This document shows, piece after piece, positions 7,221 to 16,513 of a stretch of 64,000 nt of DNA; the first letter of the stretch is position 1, and the number at the start of each line of letters is the position of its first letter. The DNA is from a bacterium (GTDB lineage Bacteria; Zhuqueibacterota; Zhuqueibacteria; Zhuqueibacterales; Zhuqueibacteraceae). The stretch is taken from assembly GCA_023150945.1 (NCBI GenBank), contig JAKLJX010000020.1, positions 1 through 64,000 on the forward strand, read 5' to 3'. The notes below the pieces were generated by a model that saw nothing but the letters and a program-made list of their open reading frames with translations, ran no database searches and was not told the origin of the DNA. Both the position numbers and the translations under genes were made by a program.

Positions 7221-8846
7221 TTAAATTCGTTTACCAATTTGATAACCAATAATGGCACCTAAAATCAATCCCCCAATGCTCCAGACAGCACCGCCAATAA
7301 TGCCAAGAAGTATTGCGCCCACAACGCCATGTGTGGGATTGAAGTTCTCTTTTTGGCTCGATGGCGGTGAGACAGTAGGAGAGGTTGTCGCAGTTTTGGT
7401 ACGGGGTACATTTTTCGGTGATTCATGCCTTGTGGGAGATGCAGTAGGTGGATGTGGTGCAGCAGTACGACCAACATAGAGAGTATTAAATACTGATGCT
7501 TCTGATTGATGCGAAACCTTTTCTTGTGCTTTGCGAGAAGGTGTGGTTGATGGTTGAGCAACAGGCCACTGTCGAGCTTCGGCTTCTCCCGTCATGATTT
7601 GGATTTGTGAAGGCATCTCAATTGTCATTTGAGGTCGGTTACGGTAACTCCCGATAACACCGATTACCTTCACACTTTTACCAACAAATGAGTGAGGATC
7701 AACACCCGCTTGATTAAACGAATTTAACGAAGTCGACCAAAGCACTAAAGTAAAAGTTTGGTTTGGATATTTGCCAAAATTTAGAAAAATATAAGGCCGT
7801 TTATATCTTGTGAAAGCCGAGTGAAAATCTGAGATGTAACCAACGACCTCAATGCGTTCGCCAACATGCTCCAAAAGTGCACCAGTTTGGGTAGCTTGAA
7901 TGACCAGGTATTGACTCCGACGAGGCGTTGAACCTGTTATAGCTGAGGAAACTTTAGGATAAGAAAAGTTGCCTGTGACAAACTGATCGAGGGTGGGAAT
8001 TTTATCAAAATCGAGTCTGCAAACTCCTTGAAATCGATCGGTGAGCTGTGAGAGTTGAGGCAGAGAGGAAAGCTCTTGAAGCAGTGGAGAAGTTTCTGCC
8101 TTTATAAAATCTTCAGCCTTGAAAAGGATATTGTCACTGTTGTCGTATTTTTTCCAAAGTCTTGGTGATACAAAAACGGCATGCAAACCGAGATAGATAA
8201 CTATAGAGGCAAAACGATCTATCGATGCACTAAAATGACGCTCATTTCTTGCAGGATGCTGGTAATTGATATGTCCTATTTCGTTGGTGCGTAAGTTAGA
8301 GAGTTCTGGAAGGAACATTCCATCATAATCGATAAGGTGAAGCTTGCCGCCTTTGACTATGATATTTCCATGCTGCAAGTCACCATGAGCAATACCAAGT
8401 TGTTCTAATTTTCGTACTAAATTGGCGAATTCGGGAATCAGCTTATTGATTAGATCGGGGTTTGAAATGTTTTTTGTAATGTAGGAATTGAGGGTATCTC
8501 CCTCAAGCCACTCCATTTTGATGATAGGATGCCATTGATTATTTATTCGAATACCTTGGAAAAGGCAATTAGCCTTAACAAAATATCCAAAAGAAGATTT
8601 TTGAAGAAAACGACCTATCGCCTCGTAACGTTTTTGTACATCTGGAATAGCTCTAGTAAAACAGCGAACAGCCCACTGCTGTGAGTGATTGTAAAGATGA
8701 AAAGTTGTGGTAAAGCCCCCTGAATATGGCTTCGGAATTCCAAATTGATCAGTCTCAGGACTACAGGCCTTTAGTTCAAGGTCGTTGAAGGCAGTTCGAG
8801 GATTTTGAACTGCATTTAAGTATTCATCTCCTCTAGGCAACGGCAT
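7221..8846 (-). CDS. TerY-P-type protein kinase with OB-like domain and C-terminal membrane segment
   Basis: 541 residues. Residues about 40-300 are a protein kinase fold with catalytic loop HGDLQHGN at 154-161 and the metal-binding DYD at 173-175 (in place of DFG). The usual VAIK lysine is an arginine (A59-V-R61-C-F). Residues about 310-415 look like an OB-fold beta-barrel (VGERIEVVGYISD ... VGKSVKVIGVIGSY), the type that binds nucleic acid. A Ser/Thr/Pro-rich linker follows to about 500, then a glycine-rich hydrophobic hairpin to the end. It is the third gene of a compact minus-strand unit with a vWA protein and a PP2C phosphatase, the arrangement known as the TerY-P triad. Base composition is more AT-rich than flanking regions. 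Confidence 0.8.
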   Translation of the reverse strand: MPLPRGDEYLNAVQNPRTAFNDLELKACSPETDQFGIPKPYSGGFTTTFHLYNHSQQWAVRCFTRAIPDVQKRYEAIGRFLQKSSFGYFVKANCLFQGIRINNQWHPIIKMEWLEGDTLNSYITKNISNPDLINKLIPEFANLVRKLEQLGIAHGDLQHGNIIVKGGKLHLIDYDGMFLPELSNLRTNEIGHINYQHPARNERHFSASIDRFASIVIYLGLHAVFVSPRLWKKYDNSDNILFKAEDFIKAETSPLLQELSSLPQLSQLTDRFQGVCRLDFDKIPTLDQFVTGNFSYPKVSSAITGSTPRRSQYLVIQATQTGALLEHVGERIEVVGYISDFHSAFTRYKRPYIFLNFGKYPNQTFTLVLWSTSLNSFNQAGVDPHSFVGKSVKVIGVIGSYRNRPQMTIEMPSQIQIMTGEAEARQWPVAQPSTTPSRKAQEKVSHQSEASVFNTLYVGRTAAPHPPTASPTRHESPKNVPRTKTATTSPTVSPPSSQKENFNPTHGVVGAILLGIIGGAVWSIGGLILGAIIGYQIGKRI

Positions 8847-8854
8847 GGCGATAC

Positions 8855-9631
8855 TTACAGTTTAACAAACATCAAGGTGACATCGTCGTTCTTCAGCATG
8901 GAAGATGCCCTAGCGTTATTTACCCAAGTTGTGAAGGATTCTATAGGATTATTATCTTCGACGAAACCTGCGAGAATTTCCCAAGGGCGTTCATTATGTT
9001 CATGTTGAGATAAAAACCAGAAAGCGAGAGCATCTGTTATAAGGAAAAACATATCCCCAGCTTGCCATCTGTCAGCTTTAAAAGCAACCTTGTCCCAAAC
9101 ACTTTTGTTTTTTGAATCGTTACTGGACAGTAATGTTGGAGAAGTTCTAAAATCTAATGACTTTGATATCGGAAATGATTCAATCAGAACGTCACCCCGT
9201 ACCTGAAAAAGACAACTGTCCCCAACAGCTATCACCGACCATTTGCCTGTTTGGGTTTCATCCGTTGAATCTTCACTAAGATGAATACCAAGTAAAGTGG
9301 AGAATGCACCCATTCGAACTTTTTCTTCCGCAAACCAAGGCAATGGCCGGCGTAGAGCAACGCTTTTCCAGCGGCCAGCCAATGTCTCCATCTGCGATTG
9401 TAGATGTGAGATATTGAAGAAAGGTTCTTTTGCATAAGCTCTTGTTAACATCTTTGCCCATTCAGCCGCAAATGAGCTTTCAGATGCGCCGTCTGCGATA
9501 GCTAATGAAAGCGAGTTGCGCTCATATCGACCGCTGAGTTTTGGGGCAAAAGCATCTTCGTATTCGTTTTTCTCGTTTCCGAACTTTGGAAGATGAAACT
9601 GAGCTATTAAGAATTGCATAAATGCAGGCAT
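8855..9631 (-). CDS. PP2C-like serine/threonine phosphatase of the TerY-P triad
   Basis: 258 residues with the PP2C metal-site series: D47-G48 in ADGASES, G137-D138 in VAVGDS, D200 in LITDAL, and D249-D250 in NDDVTLM. The protein is a stand-alone catalytic domain without signal peptide or membrane segment. It lies eight bases before the kinase and directly abuts the vWA gene, so the three are surely co-transcribed. The kinase and phosphatase would set the phosphorylation state of a shared target, perhaps the vWA protein. The target itself cannot be seen in the sequence. Confidence 0.85.
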   Translation of the reverse strand: MPAFMQFLIAQFHLPKFGNEKNEYEDAFAPKLSGRYERNSLSLAIADGASESSFAAEWAKMLTRAYAKEPFFNISHLQSQMETLAGRWKSVALRRPLPWFAEEKVRMGAFSTLLGIHLSEDSTDETQTGKWSVIAVGDSCLFQVRGDVLIESFPISKSLDFRTSPTLLSSNDSKNKSVWDKVAFKADRWQAGDMFFLITDALAFWFLSQHEHNERPWEILAGFVEDNNPIESFTTWVNNARASSMLKNDDVTLMFVKL

Positions 9632-10471
9632 TTAACGCAGGTTACTTGGCCTAGTCCCAATATCAAGAAATCGAATGAGGGAAACCAGGTCCGCATTAAA
9701 AACAAAACCTCGAGTAGCTTCCGAGATACGAAAGCCTTCCTGCTTGGCTGCATTTTGGATATGTGTTGGTAGAATGCTGGACATGCGGAACAAAAGTTTT
9801 GCAAATTGATCTGGTAAACCATCTTCTTTATCTGGAAATTCAATTGGAATAGCGTTGTGCGAGGATAAGTGAATATTGAAAACCAGAACATTGCCATCTA
9901 CATTGCTCAATCTTTTTAATTCCTCAGCTTTTTCTGTTGGATCGCCATCAGTGGCTTCTCCGTCTGTGATGTTAATAACAATTGGAGGAAAACATGATGG
10001 ATGGCCATTGATCCAGTTTTGGATAATTGACTTTGCCCGATCAAGGGCCTGGCACATAGGAGTTCCTCCATCGGCAACCGGATCAAACCAAATTGGGAAT
10101 TTTATGGTTTGGTCGACAAGGCCGCCTGCTCCATCATCTACTTTCTTTGTTCGCTCTTCAATCCTAGATGGAGAATTTGCGATCATGCTAATTGGCGAAA
10201 GATCTTGACCAGCAAGATGGCCTGAAAAACCAGAACCAACTGTGGCTCCGTAACCGATAACGCCTATGTGATAGTAATCTCGAATGCCTTCGCTTTTGGC
10301 ACATTTGATAATGAGATTTTGCAGGAGTCGATTAATTATATCGGCAACACCATCGGCTTTGCGTTTATTACCACCTCCAGCGCCAAATGTGTCGGTCATT
10401 GAACCGGATTGATCTATTAAGAAAAGGAAACAACTTGGATTCGCACGACTGATTTCTGCTTGGTATGACAT
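9632..10471 (-). CDS. terY: TerY-like von Willebrand factor A domain protein
   Basis: 279 residues of a single vWA domain with a complete MIDAS metal site: D20-x-S22-x-S24 in DQSGSM, a threonine in the DGGTPMCQAL segment near 145, and an aspartate in ITDGEATDG near 177. It is cytoplasmic, with no signal peptide. TerY proteins are linked to tellurite-resistance gene clusters and, in the TerY-P triads, to kinase and phosphatase partners. That is exactly the context here. AGGAGG at 10477-10482 marks the start, and the gene leads the three-gene unit. No terB, terC, terD or terE gene is in the window. Confidence 0.85.
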   Translation of the reverse strand: MSYQAEISRANPSCFLFLIDQSGSMTDTFGAGGGNKRKADGVADIINRLLQNLIIKCAKSEGIRDYYHIGVIGYGATVGSGFSGHLAGQDLSPISMIANSPSRIEERTKKVDDGAGGLVDQTIKFPIWFDPVADGGTPMCQALDRAKSIIQNWINGHPSCFPPIVINITDGEATDGDPTEKAEELKRLSNVDGNVLVFNIHLSSHNAIPIEFPDKEDGLPDQFAKLLFRMSSILPTHIQNAAKQEGFRISEATRGFVFNADLVSLIRFLDIGTRPSNLR

Positions 10472-10789
10472 AGAAACCTCCTGCTATTACTCGGCTGATG
10501 TTCTCGTTATCGAATTAAAACCGAAACTGAAGTGGCTTGTCCGCAGTTTAGACGGAATTCTCAACTAAGTTCAATGTACCTTCAATACTTTCAATTGCGT
10601 ATAAAGCCGAATGCATTGTCGCTTCCTTCTCGGTGTTGCAGTAATTCGCGACCTAACGAAATAGCGGCAAGGGGTAATGTTAAAATTAAGAGTTTTATCA
10701 AAACGAGGATAGTGCACGGTTTTTCTTGTCCGCGATGCGCGCCTGTAATAGAAAACCCACTATCTCTTATGAACAAGAGAGGTGAATAG
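10472..10789. other. Divergent intergenic region
   Basis: About 318 bases between the leftward vWA triad and the rightward P-type ATPase. It must hold both promoters, but I see no convincing -35/-10 pair, operator or conserved short gene. The open frames inside it look non-coding. Confidence 0.5.
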
Positions 10790-13630
10790 ATGAGCACGGG
10801 GACGATGCGGCAAAATCAAGCAAATCCTTATCAACAACCGGTTGAAGAAGTATTGGCCGCGTTCGACACGGATGCGCACCGCGGCTTGAGCAAAGCGGAA
10901 GCGCGGGCGCGGCTCGAAACATACGGAAAAAACGAGCTGACGGCTGAGAAGCCCGTACCCTGGTGGAGAAAATTCCTCGCGCAGTTTCAAAACGTGCTCG
11001 TCATTCTGCTGCTCATCGCGACGGCGATTTCGACCGTGTTGTGGTTGTATGAACGCGAATCGGCGCTGCCTTATGAAGCCATGGCCATCTTCGCCGTCGT
11101 GCTGCTCAATGCGATCATGGGTTACCTTCAGCAATCACGCGCGGAATCTGCGGTGGCGGCATTGCGCCAGATGTCGGCGGCGCGTGCGAATGTCATCCGC
11201 GACGGCGAGCGGCAGAGCATTCCGGCAACCGAGCTAGTGCCGGGCGACATCATTCTCATTGAAGAGGGCGACACCATTCCGGCGGATGCGCGGCTGATTC
11301 AGGAAACCGCGCTGCAAACCGCGGAAGCAGTGCTGACGGGCGAGAGCATGCCGGTAGCGAAAGACACGCTGACGATCAATGGAGAAGTCGGACTCGGTGA
11401 CCGTGACAACATGATCTTCAGCGGTACGGCAGCAACTTACGGACGCGGACGCGCGGTGGTGGTGGCGACCGGGATGCAGACCCAAATGGGGCGCATTGCC
11501 GGCATGTTGAAGGGGACTAAGGAAGAGACCACACCCTTACAGAAAGAACTCGACCGCGTTGGCAAACTGCTCGGCCTCATCGTCATTGTCATCGCCGTTG
11601 TGATGATCGCAACGATCATCCTCGTCGAAGACGTACACGGCTTCGCGGGATTTTTCGACGTGCTCATCCTGGGTGTCGCGCTCGCAGTTGCGGCGGTGCC
11701 TGAGGGCTTGCCGGCAGTAGTGACCGCGGTGCTCGCCATCGGCGTGCAGCGTATGGCGAAGCGCAACGCCATCGTGCGCCATCTCGCCGCGGTCGAAACA
11801 CTCGGCTCGGCAAACGTGATTGCCTCCGACAAAACCGGCACGCTGACGAAGAACGAGATGACGGTGCGAGTCGTGGTCAGCGCGAGCGGGCGTGTGAGTT
11901 TCGGCGGCACGGGCTACGAACCCGAAGGCGAAGTGCGGCTCGACGTGAGCTCGCCGACACGTCGCGATGGAAGCGGGGTGATTGATGGTGCGCTTCACTT
12001 CGAGTTGGTGCGCGCGCTCGCCGCCGCGGACCGCGCCAACAACGCGGTGTTGCAAGAGCGCGATGGACGCTGGACGGTGCAGGGCGATCCGACCGAAGGC
12101 GCGTTGATTGTCGCGGCGCGCAAAGCCGGGCTGGAGGCGGAGGCGCTCGACGCGCGATTTGACCGCGTCGGGGAAGTGCCGTTCTCCTCCGAGCGCAAGC
12201 TGATGAGCACGATTCACACCGACGCCGAGCGACAGGAGCGCCTGCTCGTCTTCACCAAAGGCGCGCCGGACGTGCTGCTGGCGCGCTGCTCGAAGGAACT
12301 GGTGGGTGAAGAGATAAAATCTTTGACGGCAAAACGCCGCGCCGAAATTTTGCAAACCAACGAAGAACTGGCCGGCGCAGCGCTGCGCACGCTCGGGGTC
12401 GCGGCGCGCTCGCTGCCGAAGGATGCGTTCAAGCACGAAGAGATTGATGAACGCGTCGAGCAGGAGCTTGTCTTCCTGGGATTGATCGGCATGATTGATC
12501 CGCCGCGCGAAGAGGCGAAAGAAGCCGTGGCGCGGGCAAAGGGCGCCGGCATTCGCCCGATGATGATTACCGGCGATCATCCCAAAACCGCTGCGGTTAT
12601 TGCCGAAGAACTCGGCATCGTTGCAAACGGCCGCGCTATCACCGGTGCGGAGCTGGAGAAAATGCCGGAGGAGATGCTTGACCGAACGGTGCAAGAAGTG
12701 TCGGTTTACGCGCGGGTGAACCCCGAACACAAGCTGCGGATCGTGAAGGCGTTGCGGCGCGTAGGCGCGACCGTGGCGATGACCGGCGACGGCGTCAACG
12801 ATGCGCCCGCGTTGAAGACCGCTGACATCGGCGTGGCCATGGGCATCACCGGCACCGACGTTTCGAAAGAAGCTGCGGACATGGTGTTGGCAGACGACAA
12901 CTTCGCGACCATTGTCGCGGCGGTCGAAGAAGGGCGCGCCATCTTCTCGAACATCAGAAAATTCTTGCGCTATTTGCTTTCATCGAACATCGGCGAAGTG
13001 ATGACGATGTTTTTCGGCGTGCTGCTGGCGAGTGTGATCGGCCTGACCGCAGAAGGCGCCGGCGCCATCGTGCTGCCGCTGTTGGCAACGCAAATTCTGT
13101 GGATCAATCTCGTGACCGACGGCGCGCCCGCGCTCGCGCTCGGCGTTGATCCGGCGGACGCCGGGCTGATGAACGTACCGCCGCGCTCGCGGGATGAAGG
13201 CGTGATCACGGCTCGGATATGGTTCGGCATTTTCTTTGTCGGCGTAATCATGGCGGCAGGCACACTGCTCGTCCTTGACGCTTCACTTCCCGGTGGCCTG
13301 ATCGCCGGCGATGGCAATATGCGTTACGGCCAGACGATGGCTTTCACCACATTGATGCTCTTTCAAATCTTCAACGTCTTCAACGCGCGTTCGGATGAGC
13401 GCAGCGCGTTCGCCGGGTTGTTTTCGAACAAGCTGCTGTGGGTCGCGGTGCTGTTGTCGCTGGCATTGCAGGTGGCGGTGATTTACACGCCGTTTTTGCA
13501 GCAAACGTTCTCGACCGTGAGCCTGAGCCGCAATGATTGGCTGCGCTGCGCCGCCGTGGCCAGCTCGGTGCTGTGGTTGCGCGAATTGGGCAAACTCGTC
13601 ACGCGGGCGCTTCGGCGGCGTCACATTTGA
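10790..13630 (+). CDS. Cation-translocating P-type ATPase (P2A/Ca2+ type)
   Basis: 946 residues, full length for the family. N-terminal cation ATPase domain (about 13-80), actuator domain with TGES at 183-186, PEGLP at 304-308 in helix M4, phosphorylation motif DKTGT at 347-351, a nucleotide-binding domain, the hinge TGDGVNDAPALK, and a C-terminal six-helix block. M4 (AAVPEGLP) and M6 (WINLVTDGAPALALG) carry the calcium-ATPase-type ligand pattern rather than a CPC heavy-metal motif. It would pump Ca2+ (or Mn2+) out of the cytoplasm. The gene stands alone, with a GAGAGGTGA ribosome site before ATG 10790. Confidence 0.92.
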   Translation: MSTGTMRQNQANPYQQPVEEVLAAFDTDAHRGLSKAEARARLETYGKNELTAEKPVPWWRKFLAQFQNVLVILLLIATAISTVLWLYERESALPYEAMAIFAVVLLNAIMGYLQQSRAESAVAALRQMSAARANVIRDGERQSIPATELVPGDIILIEEGDTIPADARLIQETALQTAEAVLTGESMPVAKDTLTINGEVGLGDRDNMIFSGTAATYGRGRAVVVATGMQTQMGRIAGMLKGTKEETTPLQKELDRVGKLLGLIVIVIAVVMIATIILVEDVHGFAGFFDVLILGVALAVAAVPEGLPAVVTAVLAIGVQRMAKRNAIVRHLAAVETLGSANVIASDKTGTLTKNEMTVRVVVSASGRVSFGGTGYEPEGEVRLDVSSPTRRDGSGVIDGALHFELVRALAAADRANNAVLQERDGRWTVQGDPTEGALIVAARKAGLEAEALDARFDRVGEVPFSSERKLMSTIHTDAERQERLLVFTKGAPDVLLARCSKELVGEEIKSLTAKRRAEILQTNEELAGAALRTLGVAARSLPKDAFKHEEIDERVEQELVFLGLIGMIDPPREEAKEAVARAKGAGIRPMMITGDHPKTAAVIAEELGIVANGRAITGAELEKMPEEMLDRTVQEVSVYARVNPEHKLRIVKALRRVGATVAMTGDGVNDAPALKTADIGVAMGITGTDVSKEAADMVLADDNFATIVAAVEEGRAIFSNIRKFLRYLLSSNIGEVMTMFFGVLLASVIGLTAEGAGAIVLPLLATQILWINLVTDGAPALALGVDPADAGLMNVPPRSRDEGVITARIWFGIFFVGVIMAAGTLLVLDASLPGGLIAGDGNMRYGQTMAFTTLMLFQIFNVFNARSDERSAFAGLFSNKLLWVAVLLSLALQVAVIYTPFLQQTFSTVSLSRNDWLRCAAVASSVLWLRELGKLVTRALRRRHI

Positions 13631-13912
13631 CTTGAGCTTGTTGTGAGCCTTCGGTACCGACACAATCAAATCAGTGTAGCGGCCGCGTGCCTCTGCAGGC
13701 AAATCGGCCCGTGAGGCGACAGTACGTCTGCGCTGGTGGCGGAAAAACGCAACCGAAGAATGGTTGGGTGAGAACTGATGTTCTTTTTCAATCACGAAGA
13801 GCCGGCGCCGCAAAGTCGCGCCATGAGCGCGCTTGTTGCATCTTTCTTCTGTCGCGTTCGCCGGTTTGGCACGTTCAACGGAGGCCACCGCCTCGTCACC
13901 CCTCCCTGCCCG

Positions 13913-15103
13913 TCATATTCCCAAAGATCGCGTGATTCCCAACGCCAAGCCGCGCAGTTCCGCCAGCCCCCGCATTCTGCAGAGTAGCGAATAACCGGGA
14001 TAGAAATCTCTCCGCGGTTGATCGAGCAGCATGAGATGGCCATGATCCGGCCGCATCGGCATGCGGTGGTCTTTTCTTCCCACCACAACGCGGCGTTTTT
14101 GCTCGAGCACGTGCGCCCGCATCACGCCGAACATATCCACGTCGCCTTCCAGATGATTGTCCTCGATAAAGTCGCCTGCTGGATTGCAGGTAACGTTGCG
14201 GAGATGAATGAAATTGATCTTCTCTGCAAGATTCTCGGCCATCTCAACAAGACTATTGTTGCGGCCGGCACCCAGCGAACCGGTGCAAAACGTCAATCCA
14301 TTCGCGTGTGAATCACAGGCCTGCAATACCTGTTCAATATCTGCGTTGTCGCGCACGACGCACGGCAGGCCCAACAGCGGCCAGGGCGGGTCATCGGGAT
14401 GGATGGCCAAGCGCACGCCCGCCTCTTCAGCAACCGGCGCCATCTCTTTGACGAACGCGATCAAGTTTGCACGCAACTCGGTTTCGCCAAGGCCATCATA
14501 CTCACGCAGAGCCGTGCGCAGCTCTTTCAAACTGTATGCTTGCAACGAACCGGGAAGGCCCAGCAGCACGGTTTGTTTGAGTTTCTCTTTTTGACTCTCG
14601 CTCAAACCCGTGAACAATTGCCGGGCTTGCTCAATTTGACCGGTGTTGTAACTGTGCTCGGCCTGCGGCCGCTGCAGGATAAAGAGATCAAACGCGGCAA
14701 GCGCTTTGGTTTCAAATCTCGTGGTAAGCGAGCCGTCCTTGAATTCCACCTGAAGGTCGGTACGCGACCAGTCGAGAATCGGCATGAAGTTGTAGCACAC
14801 CGTGTCAATGCCGCATTGTCCCAGGTTACGCAGCGAAGCGGCATGATTCCCCAGAAAACGCCGATAGTTGCCCTTTCGCTTTTTGATGTCTTCATGCACC
14901 GTCAGACTCTCAGCCACTGACCAAGTCAAACCTTCAGCGGCAATGATCGCTTTTCGCTTCAGGATTTCCTCGACCGGCCAGATCTCGCCGACGGGAATCT
15001 GATGCAGCGCCGTCACGATGCCGGTGGCGCCGGTTTGTTTGATCTCTTTGAGAGCAATGGGATCTGACGGGCCGAACCACCGCCAGGTTTGCTCGAGCGC
15101 CAT
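13913..15103 (-). CDS. uxuA: Mannonate dehydratase
   Basis: 396 residues, the usual length. It converts D-mannonate to 2-keto-3-deoxy-D-gluconate (EC 4.2.1.8) in glucuronate breakdown. Recognisable signatures are the N-terminal MEQTWRWFGPxDP-type start (here MALEQTWRWFGPSDP), the metal-site stretches IHPDDPPWPLLGLPC, FCTGSLGA and HLRNV, and an EDNHLEGDVDM motif. It lies at the downstream end of the long minus-strand xylan/O-demethylation unit, three bases after the amidohydrolase gene, so the two are translationally close. It is the clearest sign that uronic acids are a substrate of this locus. Confidence 0.93.
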   Translation of the reverse strand: MALEQTWRWFGPSDPIALKEIKQTGATGIVTALHQIPVGEIWPVEEILKRKAIIAAEGLTWSVAESLTVHEDIKKRKGNYRRFLGNHAASLRNLGQCGIDTVCYNFMPILDWSRTDLQVEFKDGSLTTRFETKALAAFDLFILQRPQAEHSYNTGQIEQARQLFTGLSESQKEKLKQTVLLGLPGSLQAYSLKELRTALREYDGLGETELRANLIAFVKEMAPVAEEAGVRLAIHPDDPPWPLLGLPCVVRDNADIEQVLQACDSHANGLTFCTGSLGAGRNNSLVEMAENLAEKINFIHLRNVTCNPAGDFIEDNHLEGDVDMFGVMRAHVLEQKRRVVVGRKDHRMPMRPDHGHLMLLDQPRRDFYPGYSLLCRMRGLAELRGLALGITRSLGI

Positions 15104-15106
15104 GAG

Positions 15107-16423
15107 TCACAACCCCGCAGTGTCGCAGTTCAGGGTGGAATCGTAGACCGCGCCATCGAACACAACAAATCTGTGCTTGCTCAAATTCGAAATGTCGTGC
15201 AAAGGCGAATGCTTGGTGAGAATGAAGCGGCTGCGATACCCCGGTTTGATTTGTCCGAACGATTCTTTGAAACCCAAGCGCTGCGCGCTGGTTCCGGTTG
15301 CGGCATTGATCACCGCCAGTGCGGGGAGTCCGGCGCGCTCGAGCAATTCCAGTTCCTCCAAAAGGCCAATGCCATGCGCCACGCCCACGGAGCCGGCATC
15401 GCTGCCGGCAACGATCGGCACGCCCATTTCATGAGCATTCCGCAAGCTTGCCGCATGTTGCTCGAGAATCTTGTGCAGGTTGGAAATGACCCTTTCATCC
15501 CAACCCAGACAGGCGGCATGTTCGATTTGCTGTTGCACCGGCGCGATAGTCGGCACCCAGGCGATTTGCCGATCGCGCATTCTGGCCAGTTGATCAGCGC
15601 GAATAAAGAAGCCGTGCTCAACCGAATCCACTCCGCCCTCAATCACGCACGCGATGCCGTCCTCGCCGGAGGCATGTGCCAAAGTTTGTTTGCCGAATTC
15701 CTGTGCCGCGCGCACCAGCTCGGTTACTTCCTCTGCAGTCAGTTGCGGTGCTTTGGTCACCCGGCCTTCTCTAAAATCGATGATGTCCGTGGCAATCAAT
15801 TTGATGCGATCGGCGCCAGCAAGAATTCTTGCTTGCACACAAGCTGGGAGAGAGGAGTGATTCTCAACGGGTTCCGCCAGAAAAGCGCCGTAGCGGCCCT
15901 GGCGGTGTATCGCCGCGCCCGGGCTATCGACATAAGGCATGATCGGTTTGTCTTCGCTCTCATGAAGTTTGCTGAGCGCCAACCCAACGCCGTGCCGGTC
16001 ACCGGCATCGCGCACCCCGATGATGCCGAAGTGAACGAGCCTTTCCAAGCGCGCGCGGGCGGCATCCAACAATTCTTGTGGCGTCTGTTTGAGGTGGGCA
16101 TTGCGTTTTGCCAGATCCAACTCCGCGCCTGCCAGAAACAAATGCGCATGCGCTTCGATCAAGCCGGGGAGCAGAGTATAATCGTGCAACTCCACATCAG
16201 GTTGCGTCTGGCCGGATTGCAGCAAGGCAGCAGGCGGTGAAACACCGACGAACCGGATTGACTGGGCATCATAAACAACATGAACATCTTTGCGGGGCCC
16301 CGCGCTGAACCCATCGATCAGCGTCCCGACACGCAGCCAGACACTCCGTTTGTTGGAGGCTTCTGGAATGATCATTTTCTTGTGGCAGAAGAAGCTTTCG
16401 GCAGGATGATTATCTCTTTGCAT
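15107..16423 (-). CDS. Amidohydrolase-family protein (imidazolonepropionase/prolidase-like)
   Basis: 438 residues; ATG 16375 (residue 17) is an equally good start since neither has a strong ribosome site. It has the metal-dependent amidohydrolase motifs: HxH in EAHAHLF, a probable carboxylated lysine in RIKLIATD, metal histidines in LAHASG and VEHGFF, and the terminal aspartate in GSDAGS. The composite N- and C-terminal beta-sandwich is also present. No signal peptide. The substrate is unknown. Lying between methyltransferase II and mannonate dehydratase, it could hydrolyse a lactone, amide or ester of the methylated uronate, but this is guesswork. Confidence 0.8.
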   Translation of the reverse strand: MQRDNHPAESFFCHKKMIIPEASNKRSVWLRVGTLIDGFSAGPRKDVHVVYDAQSIRFVGVSPPAALLQSGQTQPDVELHDYTLLPGLIEAHAHLFLAGAELDLAKRNAHLKQTPQELLDAARARLERLVHFGIIGVRDAGDRHGVGLALSKLHESEDKPIMPYVDSPGAAIHRQGRYGAFLAEPVENHSSLPACVQARILAGADRIKLIATDIIDFREGRVTKAPQLTAEEVTELVRAAQEFGKQTLAHASGEDGIACVIEGGVDSVEHGFFIRADQLARMRDRQIAWVPTIAPVQQQIEHAACLGWDERVISNLHKILEQHAASLRNAHEMGVPIVAGSDAGSVGVAHGIGLLEELELLERAGLPALAVINAATGTSAQRLGFKESFGQIKPGYRSRFILTKHSPLHDISNLSKHRFVVFDGAVYDSTLNCDTAGL

Positions 16424-16513
16424 TTGGCGCTAACCGCGCTGCAGCCATGAGAAGCCATTTTCAAATATTGTCATTCTGCCGCTCAATTGTTCTGTCAACC
16501 AAGATTCTCCGGG

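Noticed and set aside
10532-10789. 85-codon frame in the vWA/ATPase intergenic region as a small gene
   Set aside because: No ribosome site, no recognisable sequence, and it runs into the ATPase ribosome site; divergent promoters must fit in this space.
13283-13888. Minus-strand open frame of about 200 codons over the end of the P-type ATPase
   Set aside because: Composition is Arg/His/Gln-rich without any domain, typical of the shadow of a GC-rich gene.
13913-15103. Possible cobalamin riboswitch for the O-demethylase unit
   Set aside because: I found no B12-box-like sequence upstream of any gene in the unit.
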